Position numbers and translations under genes: made by a program. Positions 1-7,786 of a DNA stretch of 64,000 nucleotides are shown one piece after another; the stretch's first letter is position 1; every line of letters starts with the position of its first letter. The notes beneath the pieces were generated by a model. The model saw only the letters and a list, made by a program, of their open reading frames with translations, was not told the DNA's origin and ran no database searches. Source of the stretch: Desulfobacter postgatei 2ac9 (GTDB lineage Bacteria; Desulfobacterota; Desulfobacteria; Desulfobacterales; Desulfobacteraceae); assembly GCF_000233695.2 (NCBI RefSeq), contig NZ_CM001488.1, positions 16,549 to 80,548 on the forward strand, in the 5' to 3' direction.

Positions 1-606
1 AATTGTGCATTAGATTTTTGAGAATAGGTGTTGATGATCAAATAGCTCTAATAACCGTACTTTTTCACCATACTCTGGTGGTCTACCCGGGCTTTTTTTG
101 AGGTATCTGTGCTTCGAAATAGGCCACACAGTTCTTTTTGGCTCTTATAATCAACGTAATCAGTGGCGATTGATACTGTACAGAGAACACCGAACCGGCC
201 AGTTTGAAGAGATCGGCACTGGGGGAAAAAAGCGTCCAGAGTAAGGACGCTGCGGATATTATGCTTCATCGCAAAATTTAGCGCCATTTGAATAATCCTG
301 TTTCCCAGCGTATTTCTGGTTTCCTCAGAGCAGTTCCCATCATTTACGTGAATGAGTCCTTGATGGATTTTAAGAGATAACGGTATACAAAAAGGAGAAG
401 CCATAGATCCAATCAGCATTCCTATGGCCCCCCAGCAATGACCACGGAAATAGGATGGCTTGCTTTGGGTTTCTGAATGTTGATGCCCGAAAGAAATGGA
501 TAAATGCATGGTAGCCAGTTGTGTTCAGGCCCCAGAATCGACAAAACGATGTAACACCAATCATTTCAGATGCTCCGATAAACCCAAGAACTACCATACA
601 AAACAT
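1..606 (-). pseudogene. Decayed DDE transposase, partial at left edge
   Basis: This is a broken transposase read leftwards on the minus strand and running off the window edge. Homology-like segments lie in different frames. The N-terminal part (GVTSFCRFWGL, HAFIHFFRAS) is in one frame from 606 to about 480. The next part (YFRGHCWGAIGMLIGSMASP, then TLDAFFP) is in a second frame to about 230. RAKKNCVAYFEAQIPQKKPG is in a third, and PPEYGEKVRLLELFDHQHLF in a fourth near 80-11. The order of these motifs matches one continuous transposase of the IS4-like type, so at least three frameshifts have accumulated. No terminal repeats are visible. It is certainly non-functional; the exact IS family is not certain. 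Confidence 0.7.
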
Positions 607-960
607 GAGCCAGGTAATATTTCTTGAAAAAGCATTGCGGAAAAATCGTAGAGTCTGATAAATATATTTGAGAATTTTGGGTCCTTTTTTGTTTGAATTT
701 GGTTGTTCAAGGCGTTAAAAGGCCTAAAATGCTCTTTCCATTTTTAAATGTCACTTTTTTTTGAAAAAGCTTACGACTCTCGAGTATATAACAGGATTAA
801 AAAATTCAAAATTGTATTTTTTCATTTGATTTTTACGCCATAAAACGGTATTTCCGTTAAGCAATTTTAGTTACTGCAGAAACAACGGTTTTCCTGCAAC
901 TAAGAGATAAAATGAAAAGATGGAAATAAAAGCAAAAATATTGATGCGGACACCCTCCTT
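607..960. other. AT-rich gap upstream of nifA
   Basis: No gene is visible in these 354 bases. A short hairpin with arms AACGG/CCGTT lies at 844-858. I looked for a sigma-54 -24/-12 element and a TGT-N10-ACA NifA site and did not find a convincing one. The segment must hold the nifA promoter unless nifA was once read from genes displaced by the transposon on the left. Confidence 0.4.
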
Positions 961-2481
961 ATGAAGTCGATTGAAGAAACTTCTCTGTTATACGAAATCA
1001 GCCAATCATTAAACCAGCACATGGACATGAAAAAATCCCTGTTCAAGGTTTTAAGTGTTCTGTCTGAATCACTGAATCTTGTCCGAGGAATCATTTTTCT
1101 GACAAATACTGAAACCGGCGAAATCCGCATTGAAATGGCCCACGGCATTTCCGAAGACAAAACCAAACAGATCAAATACCTGCCCGGGGAAGGTATCATC
1201 GGTAAAGTGATCCAGACCGGTAAACCTGCCGTGGTGCCAAGAATCAGTGAAGAACCACTGTTTCTGGATAAAACCCATTCCAGGAATCTTACCCAGGGGC
1301 AGGATTACTCCTTTATTTGCGTACCCATAAAAAAAGATAGTCGCGTGGTCGGTGCCATCAGTGCGGACCGCCCCTATGAAGGCAAACGCTCCCTTGAAAA
1401 TGGCGAAAAACTGCTCGCCGTGGTGGCAACCATGGTTGCCCATCACGTCATCAACATTGAAACCATCCGGGTGGAAAAAGAGCAGTTGAAAACCGAGAAC
1501 CTCCGGCTGAAATCAGAGCTGGAGAACAAGTACAGTTTTTCCAATATAATCGGCAATTCCAACAAGATGCGTGAAGTACTCCAGATGATCTCCCAGGTAT
1601 CCTCCTCTTCGGCAACCGTATTGATCCGCGGTGAAAGCGGCACGGGCAAGGAGCTGGTGGCCAATTCCATCCATTACAACTCAGAGCGCAACCAGAATCC
1701 CTTTATCAAGATCAACTGCGCGGCTATTCCGGAAAATCTCATTGAAAGCGAGCTGTTCGGCCATGAAAAAGGGGCATTTACCGGCGCATCCTTCACAAAA
1801 AAAGGTAAATTTGAGGTCGCCAATACAGGTACCATTTTTCTGGACGAGATCGGCAACATGGATCTCGGTGCCCAGGTAAAGCTTTTACGGGTACTCCAGG
1901 AAAAGGAATTTGAGCGGGTGGGCGGGTACAAGCCCATCAAGACGGATGTCAGGATCGTGGCCGCCACCAACGCCAATCTGGAGGAGATGGTCCAGCAGGG
2001 TAGATTCAGGGACGACCTCTATTTCCGGCTCAATGTATTTCCCATTTACATCCCCAGCCTTCGCATGCGGAAAACAGACATTATTCTTCTGGCCGATCAT
2101 TTTCTGGAAAAATACATAAAGGCGCATGGCAAGGAGATTAAACGCATCACTACGCCGGCCATTGACATGATGATGGAATACCATTGGCCGGGCAATGTCC
2201 GGGAGCTTGAAAACTGCATTGAACGGGCTGTTATTCTATGCAACGAAGGCGCCATTCACTCCTACCACCTGCCGGCAACCCTTCAGACCGGAACCAGGTC
2301 CAAAACCCTTCCCTTGTCGCTTGAAGATGCCGTGGCAAGCCTTGAAAAGGAAATCCTTATGGATGCCCTGAAAAATACCCGGGGCAATATTAACAAGGCT
2401 GCCAAATTGATCAACATCACCGTAAGAAAATTTTCTTATAAGGCTGCCCGGTATAATCTCAATTATAAAGATTACCGATAG
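961..2481 (+). CDS. nifA: NifA-type sigma-54-dependent nitrogen fixation activator
   Basis: This is a 506-aa bacterial enhancer-binding protein. It has an N-terminal GAF sensor domain (about 20-165) and a coiled linker. The AAA+ sigma-54 interaction domain (about 190-420) has Walker A GESGTGKE, the sigma-54 contact loop GAFTGA and Walker B TIFLDEIG, and the R-finger region lies in FRDDLYFRLN. A C-terminal Fis-type helix-turn-helix follows (GNINKAAKLINITVRKFSYK). The GAF-AAA-HTH order, the length and the basic tail ending in YKDYR fit NifA of sulfate reducers and Geobacter better than NtrC or DctD types, because there is no receiver domain. No nif structural genes are in the window, so the target is inferred. 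The start is an ATG with a poor ribosome site. IS66 sits 53 bases after the stop. Confidence 0.85.
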   Translation: MKSIEETSLLYEISQSLNQHMDMKKSLFKVLSVLSESLNLVRGIIFLTNTETGEIRIEMAHGISEDKTKQIKYLPGEGIIGKVIQTGKPAVVPRISEEPLFLDKTHSRNLTQGQDYSFICVPIKKDSRVVGAISADRPYEGKRSLENGEKLLAVVATMVAHHVINIETIRVEKEQLKTENLRLKSELENKYSFSNIIGNSNKMREVLQMISQVSSSSATVLIRGESGTGKELVANSIHYNSERNQNPFIKINCAAIPENLIESELFGHEKGAFTGASFTKKGKFEVANTGTIFLDEIGNMDLGAQVKLLRVLQEKEFERVGGYKPIKTDVRIVAATNANLEEMVQQGRFRDDLYFRLNVFPIYIPSLRMRKTDIILLADHFLEKYIKAHGKEIKRITTPAIDMMMEYHWPGNVRELENCIERAVILCNEGAIHSYHLPATLQTGTRSKTLPLSLEDAVASLEKEILMDALKNTRGNINKAAKLINITVRKFSYKAARYNLNYKDYR

Positions 2482-2526
2482 TGCCCGCCCGAAAACCGCA
2501 AATTTTGCCGATGACGGTGTTGGATG

Positions 2527-2534
2527 CAGATTTT
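2527..2534. repeat. Left target site duplication of IS66 element
   Basis: CAGATTTT lies immediately outside the left terminus and is repeated exactly at 4970-4977 outside the right terminus. An 8-bp duplication is the hallmark of IS66-family insertion. Confidence 0.95.
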
Positions 2535-2566
2535 GTAAGCGGTGTATGAACCACACCTTTTTAAGC

Positions 2567-4154
2567 CTATCGGGGTGTTGTATAGTTTTCCAGCAAGTTT
2601 TTATCCACGTTTTGTGGCATCAAAGCTTTAAATTCGTCTTCCGTCATGGCTTCCGGTAAATTTTCAAAAAGAAATTTGAGGTACCAATAAGGTTCAAGTC
2701 CATTGGCCTTGGCGGTTTCGATTAGGCTGTAAATGCAGGCACTGGCCCTGGCGCCTTCGGATGTACACGAAAATAACCAATTTTTTCTACCGACCACAAA
2801 GGGTCTTATTGCATTTTCAACCACATTATTGTCGGGCATTACCAGACCACTTTCCGTATACAGGACCAGCCGATGCCATTGATTAAGGGTGTAGTTGATG
2901 GCTTTGCCAAGAAGGCTTTTGGGGGGCACCTTCTCAACTTGAGCATCCAACCATTTTTTAAATTCATCAAGGATAGGCAAGGCTTGTTCCTGCCTTTTCC
3001 GGTAAAGTCCATCAGCAGACAAACCAAGTTCTTTGGCCTCTCTCTCTATTTTGTATAATTTGCTGATGTACTTCAGGGGCTTTGCCGGAGATTCCTGTCG
3101 GTTTGCCGTCTTTATTCCCGGCAGCTTTGACCACCTCCATGAACTTTCGACGTGCGTGTATCCAGCAGGCAACATGAATGATTCCCTCAATATGATCAAG
3201 AAAGTCATATGCGCCATAACCATCCGTTTGGACAATACCCTGATAGCCGTTCAAAAAATTACGGGCAACATCCCCGGATCGAGTTGGGTGATACTGGAAC
3301 AGAATAATGGGATTGTCCGGTGTTCCTCCTTTGAACACCCACATATAGCATTTTGACCGTTTCGGTTCTTTCAGAACTTGGACAGTTGTTTCATCAATAT
3401 TGATCACTGGACCGTTAAGGATTTCACCCTTCATGAATTCCAGCAGGATCTCACAGCCCTGGGCCACTTTTATTGCCCAATTGCACATATTTGATCTGTG
3501 AATGTCTACTCCAATTCGGTGAAACTGTTTTTCCTGCCGGTAGAAAGGCAAGGCATCTGCAAATTTGGCGGTCAGGATATGAGCCAGAAGTCCTGGGGTT
3601 GCAATGCTTTTGGGGATCATTTGTTCCGGCATTCTGGCAATGGACACTGTCGGGCCGTCATCTTCAACACCTTCACAGTTTTTACATGCGTATTTATAAC
3701 GGATATTCTTGATCACTCTCATCTGTGCCGGAATAATCTCAAGCTGTTCAGATTCTTCCTGGCCACAACGCGATTTCATGCAACCACAGCCACATGTTTT
3801 TTCTTCCTCGCTCAGATCGTGGATCACTTCAACCCGTGGAAGGTTTGCAGGCAAAGGCTTGCGCCCTGTTTTTTTCCCCTTATGGGCAGGCACACTGATT
3901 TCTTCGGGCTCGTCGTCTAATATGGGAGTATCCGGTTCAAAAGTATCGAAAAGGGAGCGTTGACCGTCATCCTTATTAATTTTTTCTGTCTTTTTGCCAA
4001 AAAGTCGGTCCAGAAGGCTTTTAATCTGCTCGTTGAGAATTTTTATTTCGGCTTTATAATTGTGTTCTCTGTCTGAAAAATCACTGACAAAAGAAGCCAT
4101 TATTTCTTTTAATTTCTCAACGTCATTTATGTTCGCAAAAGCCTCTTGATTCAT
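2567..4154 (-). pseudogene. tnpC: IS66 transposase TnpC, frameshifted
   Basis: This is the DDE transposase of the IS66 element, starting at MNQEAFANIN (ATG at 4154). In order it has an N-terminal coiled coil with the LDRLFGKKTEK segment and the zinc-binding cysteines of CGCGCMKSRCG and CKNCEG. The catalytic aspartates follow in NIDETTVQV and VQTDGYGAYD, and the glutamate is in NNVVENAIRPF. The frame is lost at about 3076-3080. The upstream frame reads ...TGISGKA and then goes out of phase. The frame that continues (LKYISKLYKIEREAKELGL and on to ENYTTPR) is recovered if one C is removed from the CCCC run. About 160 C-terminal residues, including the catalytic Glu, lie beyond the shift. It could be a true mutation, a sequencing error or, less likely, programmed. 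Confidence 0.9.
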
Positions 4155-4559
4155 GCGTTGTATATACCATAACCACCCGGTTTTTGACAGTTTTTTCTTC
4201 AAAAAACAGCCGTAATATTTTAATGGCTTATGTGCTTTTTCCTGATGAATTGAGAGCCCGTCCATTAGCCAGGAAAGTTCTTTTGCGCCAATGGTTAAAA
4301 TCTCATTTTTTGACTTGGGCCATTGAAAACAATCCTTTTCCAGCCTCTTGTGCCAGAGACAGAATCCATTACGATCCCAATACAGGATTTTCAATATATT
4401 CTGTTTCCGATTACAGAATACAAACATGTGTCCTGAGAATGGATCTAAATTCAATGTTTCACTCACAAGTATGGATAACCCATCAATGGATTTACGCATA
4501 TCAGTGCTCCCAAGTGCAATATGAATTTTTAAATTCTGGGTGGGAGAAAACATCAGCAC
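4155..4559 (-). CDS. tnpB: IS66 accessory protein TnpB, fused in frame to TnpC
   Basis: This is IS66 ORF2, about 118 recognisable residues: HIALGSTDMRKSIDGLS, DPFSGHMFVFCNRKQNILKI and the WDRNGFCLWHKRLEK block typical of the family. It is required with TnpA and TnpC for IS66 transposition, although its biochemical role is unclear. Its start overlaps the end of tnpA by 7 bases, suggesting translational coupling. The usual stop is missing. After KYYGCF the frame continues through a run of six T residues straight into tnpC with no stop, giving a TnpB-TnpC fusion. One T fewer in the run would create TGA right after GCF, so slippage there could release free TnpB. Confidence 0.85.
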
Positions 4560-4885
4560 CTCCCCAATACTTGGAGTACCTGGGCCAGGGTTGTCTGGGA
4601 AAATCCATCCGGTATTTCGATCTGAAATCGGTTATCTATATTCAGCCTTAATCCTTTTTGCTCAGAAAGGTTTAGAACCTGGGTGCTTTGTGTTGAAGGG
4701 AGCTGAACGAATTCTGGAAAAAGGGTCTGGTTTTTGAATTTGCTTTTCCAGTATGTAAACTGGTTGGGCCTTAAGTCATGTTGCCTACAGTATGCATTCT
4801 GTGACATGCCGGATTCAGACCATTGTTTAATATGGTGCTTCCAGAATTGGGTGCGCTTTTGATTTTTCTTGTTTGCTTTTGACAT
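4553..4885 (-). CDS. tnpA: IS66 accessory protein TnpA
   Basis: This is IS66 ORF1, 110 aa and the first gene of the element. Its N-terminal helix-turn-helix (FWKHHIKQWSESGMSQNAYC, then RPNQFTYWKSKFK) is characteristic of the TnpA/IS3-like HTH family and probably binds the IS ends. A weakly conserved C-terminal half ends in FSQTTLAQVLQVLGRC. It has the usual size for the family and overlaps tnpB. Its start lies 84 bases inside the right terminus, so the promoter must lie within the terminal 80 bases. Confidence 0.9.
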   Translation of the reverse strand: MSKANKKNQKRTQFWKHHIKQWSESGMSQNAYCRQHDLRPNQFTYWKSKFKNQTLFPEFVQLPSTQSTQVLNLSEQKGLRLNIDNRFQIEIPDGFSQTTLAQVLQVLGRC

Positions 4886-4969
4886 ATGATGAACCTCCGC
4901 TAATTAAAAGATGGCTCATCTTCTCATGGCACGCTAACGATTTGTAGATGGGGTTTGCTAACCGCTTAC

Positions 4970-4977
4970 CAGATTTT
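4970..4977. repeat. Right target site duplication of IS66 element
   Basis: Exact copy (CAGATTTT) of bases 2527-2534, directly abutting the right GTAAGCGGT terminus. Confidence 0.95.
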
Positions 4978-5359
4978 AATCCTCAAAATAATTTTTGTAT
5001 TCATCTTGATTTCCTCTTGGAGGCCTCCTGAGTTAACCGGGAGCCAATCCCCCCCATTATGGTATCTATATTCGCCCAAGCTAATTCAAAGCGGTATTCA
5101 ATAACAGAAGTAGCCAACGCCTTCAATAACGAGCTTAACAGCGTTTATAGATACCATGATTGCTTTCTTATTGTGTAGGTTGAGTTTGACTAACTTTCAT
5201 CTATAAATTAACCTGTTATCGTTTCCAACTCTGAAAAGAAAAGATAGCAACGATATTACTATCGTTGCTAATAAATCCGTGCTTCAAAATTTTGAGAGAG
5301 CGGCTGGGGAATGGAAAAAATGGCCAAGGGAGGGTAGATGAGCTTCCTGGTATAGTTTT
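4978..5359. other. AT-rich gap with a 12-bp inverted repeat and a 39-codon ORF
   Basis: ATGGTATCTATA at 5059-5070 is repeated inverted at 5146-5157. Between and around these arms runs an open frame, 5059-5178 on the plus strand (39 codons: MVSIFAQANSKRYSITEVAN..., ending ...CFLIV), whose start codon lies in the left arm. I do not recognise the peptide. It could be the amino end of a lost mobile-element gene, or a small non-autonomous element. The rest (5180-5359) shows no gene. Confidence 0.35.
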
Positions 5360-5869
5360 CTAATTGAGAAGAGGACTGATTTGAGAATAAGCCCTTGTTA
5401 TGCGCTCATCAGCATATCGTTGGCCTTTCCAATTTTTGAATTCTTTTAATACTTCCTGTTCATTAGGGAGTATCCCTACATTTTTTAGCGCCTGATTGCA
5501 ATAAATGACCGTACCGGTTATCTCCATTGAGTCAAAAGAGAAATCCCCGTTAACAGCCTTTTTAAAAGCATCCAATCGATCAGATATTGAATCGACCGTA
5601 CCTTGATCTATATCTTCATCCAACTTAAAAGTATCGTTGATAATATATTCATTCCCATTTACTGACAATTCTTCCCATAGTAGAAGCCCCCCTAACTCAA
5701 CCTTCAGTTCAGAAGAGTATGGTCCATAATTATATGGCTCAAATTTGTATGTGAGTGGCGTACCAGTTTCTTTTAAAAAATGAACTATTTTTTGAATGTT
5801 TATTTTTGTTAGAGGGATTCTTTTTTGCTTCATCAAAGAAAGGACATGTTTTAATAGTGCTTTTTTCAT
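5360..5869 (-). CDS. YwgA/Panacea-like small protein, partner of HD hydrolase
   Basis: This 169-aa cytosolic protein is not firmly assigned. Its N-terminal half has the pattern seen in YwgA and in the SocA/Panacea (DUF4065) fold: a basic amphipathic start, KINIQKIVHFLKE, then FEPYNYGPYSSELKVEL and a short segment ending in LLLWEELSV. The C-terminal half is helical, ending RITRAYSQISPLL. It is the second gene of a two-gene operon with the HD hydrolase upstream: 17 bases separate them and a strong AAGGAGG site sits 5 bases before its ATG. Firmicutes carry the same combination as ywfO-ywgA (recalled from family knowledge). Panacea-type proteins act as antitoxins in other systems, so a regulatory or neutralising role toward the HD enzyme is possible but only inferred. 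Base composition is AT-rich against the flanking metabolic genes. Confidence 0.55.
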   Translation of the reverse strand: MKKALLKHVLSLMKQKRIPLTKINIQKIVHFLKETGTPLTYKFEPYNYGPYSSELKVELGGLLLWEELSVNGNEYIINDTFKLDEDIDQGTVDSISDRLDAFKKAVNGDFSFDSMEITGTVIYCNQALKNVGILPNEQEVLKEFKNWKGQRYADERITRAYSQISPLLN

Positions 5870-5886
5870 TTATTCCTCCTTAATTA

Positions 5887-7245
5887 TTATGCATCGTTTA
5901 ATTCTGAAAAAAATGTAAAAGCTTTCTTGCTTAATTCAAGGGCTGTCTCTTTATGTTCTTTCAAGGCGTAAATTCTAAAAATTTCTATTGGCTTTCCAAG
6001 TTGGCTCAATATATTGGAGTAATCCATAATGTTTCCTGGTTCTGGTCTGTCATTGATAATTAACCCAAGAGGGAATTTATCATCACCTTCATCATCTCTT
6101 TTTTGCAACAGTTTTGAAACAGTTAATGTTTTTTCAAACCGGAAAAAATCGTGTTCTTCCTTTAAACCGTTGTCTTTCAAATCTCTGAGAATGCTTTTGT
6201 ACGGAAGAAAATTATCCCCCCCAATCGTTTTGATATGATCAAAAACTGGAAGAAGATGTTCCTGACGCATTAACATTTTTGCCCAGATATTTCCATCACT
6301 TTTATAATCAGTTTTAATCATTTCAAAAATACTATAATCATCAAATAGTTCGAATTGTTCAAAATCCAAGGAATTAATATTATTGTTTTCATCGAATATG
6401 ACAAATTCAGGAAAGCGGTTTTCCCCTTTTAGATGTTCAATATACTTCTTAAGAGCAATATCATAGCCAGAACGTGTTCTGTGATATGGAACTTGAAGAT
6501 TATAATGATAGCGCGCCATTAGAAACGCTTCAACAAGATAAATATTCTTTTCTTCGATACATAACTGGGGTTGTCCATTTTTGTTTTCTTTTAGGAAAAA
6601 CGACTGAATGTATCGTTTATAGTCATATTCTCCGTATTTCACTCCACAAGTATAAGAATCTCTGAGAAGATAATCTGCCCGGTCCGCATCCAATTGTCCC
6701 GAAACAATATTCTTCAAAATAAAATATTCAGCTAAAGGCTTATCATCAAGTAGCATAGCGACTATTTTGGTGTCGATTCCTCTTTCTTCAATCGCTTCCT
6801 TGATCGGAGGGTAATGTTTAATGATATGTTGTCCTAATTGTTCATGAGAAGCTTTCTGTTGAAGAATTAGCTTCTCAGCTGCGTGTGAAAAGGGAAGATG
6901 ACCAATATCATGTAATAATGTTGCAAACCTCAGGATTTGAAGCTTTTTGGCAATATCACCTATAGGGTCACCTGCCTCTTTTGACAAAAGGCCATGGTCA
7001 CTATGTCTGTAAATATTTAAAAAAATTTCTGTTGCAACTTGCAACACCCCCATAGAGTGGGTAAATCTTGAATGCTCTGCGGAAGGATAAACATATTTGG
7101 TCAGTGCAAGTTGATGCACCCTTCTCAGTCTTTGAAAAATTGGGGTATCAATAATTTTGAGTTCTGAATCATTCAGCTCGATGAATCCATAGATTGGATC
7201 TCTAAATTTATGCTTCCTCTCCCCAAATTTTTTTAAAAGATCCAT
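5887..7245 (-). CDS. SAMHD1/YwfO-like HD-domain phosphohydrolase
   Basis: This 452-aa protein has a full metal-dependent HD domain of the dGTPase/SAMHD1 kind. DPIYGFIEL and FQRLRRVHQLALT precede HSRFTHSMGV (first ligand), LLHDIGHLPFSH (the HD pair) and QLDADRADYLLRDSYTCGV (last Asp ligand). Members of this family hydrolyse dNTPs or related phosphorylated nucleotides. The C-terminal half (about 280-452) is less conserved and may be an oligomerisation or regulatory part. It is the first gene of an operon with the YwgA-like ORF. No ribosome site precedes the ATG. Instead TATACT lies 6 bases upstream (7252-7257), which would make a leaderless message if it is a -10 box. Codon use is AT-rich, suggesting acquisition. 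The substrate is unknown. Confidence 0.8.
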   Translation of the reverse strand: MDLLKKFGERKHKFRDPIYGFIELNDSELKIIDTPIFQRLRRVHQLALTKYVYPSAEHSRFTHSMGVLQVATEIFLNIYRHSDHGLLSKEAGDPIGDIAKKLQILRFATLLHDIGHLPFSHAAEKLILQQKASHEQLGQHIIKHYPPIKEAIEERGIDTKIVAMLLDDKPLAEYFILKNIVSGQLDADRADYLLRDSYTCGVKYGEYDYKRYIQSFFLKENKNGQPQLCIEEKNIYLVEAFLMARYHYNLQVPYHRTRSGYDIALKKYIEHLKGENRFPEFVIFDENNNINSLDFEQFELFDDYSIFEMIKTDYKSDGNIWAKMLMRQEHLLPVFDHIKTIGGDNFLPYKSILRDLKDNGLKEEHDFFRFEKTLTVSKLLQKRDDEGDDKFPLGLIINDRPEPGNIMDYSNILSQLGKPIEIFRIYALKEHKETALELSKKAFTFFSELNDA

Positions 7246-7584
7246 AGGCGCAGTATATTGAATTTTAGGTTTAAAAATTATGTTACCAAACTAATGTGGA
7301 AATCACATACTATTGAAAAGACCAATTATCAAGACTAAGGTGAAAATATTTTATAGCATGGGGGCATCTGGTAAACTTTGTAAAAAAGTTAGCGAGATTT
7401 AAGCCGCCTTATTCACATTTATTTTCGCATCAAAGAAAGTAACATATTGAAGTTCAAAGAGGAGAGCATTCTGTCTATTTAAGCTCGCCCGGACTTATCC
7501 GAAAGCAGCATTGAATAACAGAAGCATTGTGGGGTGGAAACCGTTAAAAATTAAGAGATCGTATCATGCGAGGGGGGCGTTGTC
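7246..7584. other. Gap upstream of the HD operon
   Basis: These 339 bases are AT-rich and hold no gene that I can support. The left end carries the putative -10 box TATACT (minus strand, 7252-7257) of the HD gene. GAGGGGGG at 7570-7577 serves as ribosome site for the small ORF at 7585. Confidence 0.4.
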
Positions 7585-7689
7585 ATGAAAATGGAAAATT
7601 ATATCCCCGCCATTGCCGGCAGTGTTATCCTTATCACCTTGTTTTTGGGCTGGCTGGTTTCGCCCTTAGGATGCCCTTTATTTTTTTAA
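7585..7689 (+). CDS. 34-aa membrane peptide, truncated YgaP/DUF2892-like
   Basis: This short ORF, starting MKMENYIPAIAGSVILI, has a clear ribosome site (GAGGGGGG, 7 bases upstream). It encodes one hydrophobic segment: AIAGSVILITLFLGWLVSPL. The pattern resembles the first membrane helix of DUF2892 (the YgaP membrane domain), in which a loop and a second helix ending in a CPL-type motif normally follow. Here the frame jumps straight to CPLFF and stops, so the second helix is missing. It is best read as an internally deleted remnant, but it could still be a real one-helix peptide. It converges on the GAPDH gene across an inverted repeat. Confidence 0.4.
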   Translation: MKMENYIPAIAGSVILITLFLGWLVSPLGCPLFF

Positions 7690-7750
7690 CCACGGAAATC
7701 ACAGAAGGCATGGAAGATAGAATTCTGTGATTTCTGTGTCTTCCGTGGTT
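7688..7750. repeat. Imperfect palindrome AACCACGGAA-type, between convergent genes
   Basis: AACCACGGAAATCACAGAA (7688-7706) faces its near reverse complement at 7723-7750 (TTCTGTGATTTC...CTTCCGTGGTT), with a spare 9-base unit in the right arm. It can form a long hairpin, and its built-in CACAGAA/CACGGAA periodicity resembles intergenic repeats seen elsewhere in Desulfobacterota and other environmental bacteria. It sits exactly between a plus-strand ORF and the minus-strand GAPDH gene, where a two-way terminator would be expected. Confidence 0.6.
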
Positions 7751-7786
7751 AAACTGTTTTTCACAGGCCGGGCCGGCCCACGGCTG

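Larger units (their letters stand above)
2535..4969 (-). mobile_element. Complete IS66-family insertion sequence (2435 bp)
   Basis: The ends begin GTAAGCGGT on the left (2535-2543) and, reverse complemented, GTAAGCGGT on the right (4961-4969). This is the GTAA-type terminus of IS66. The element is flanked by the 8-bp duplication CAGATTTT. It encodes TnpA, TnpB and TnpC in that order on the minus strand. TnpC carries a frameshift in a four-base C run, so this copy may be defective, although both ends and the duplication are intact, which points to a recent insertion. It landed just downstream of nifA and probably in its terminator region. Confidence 0.95.

Noticed and set aside
607-960. Sigma-54 promoter or NifA binding site upstream of nifA
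   Set aside because: No TGGCAC-N5-TTGCA pair and no TGT-N10-ACA site at proper spacing was found.
1069-1446. Minus-strand 125-codon ORF inside nifA
   Set aside because: It mirrors the coding frame of nifA, has no family motifs and no ribosome site; a shadow.
4184-4651. Plus-strand 155-codon ORF in the IS66
   Set aside because: Antisense to tnpB/tnpA in a well-defined IS; no motif of its own.
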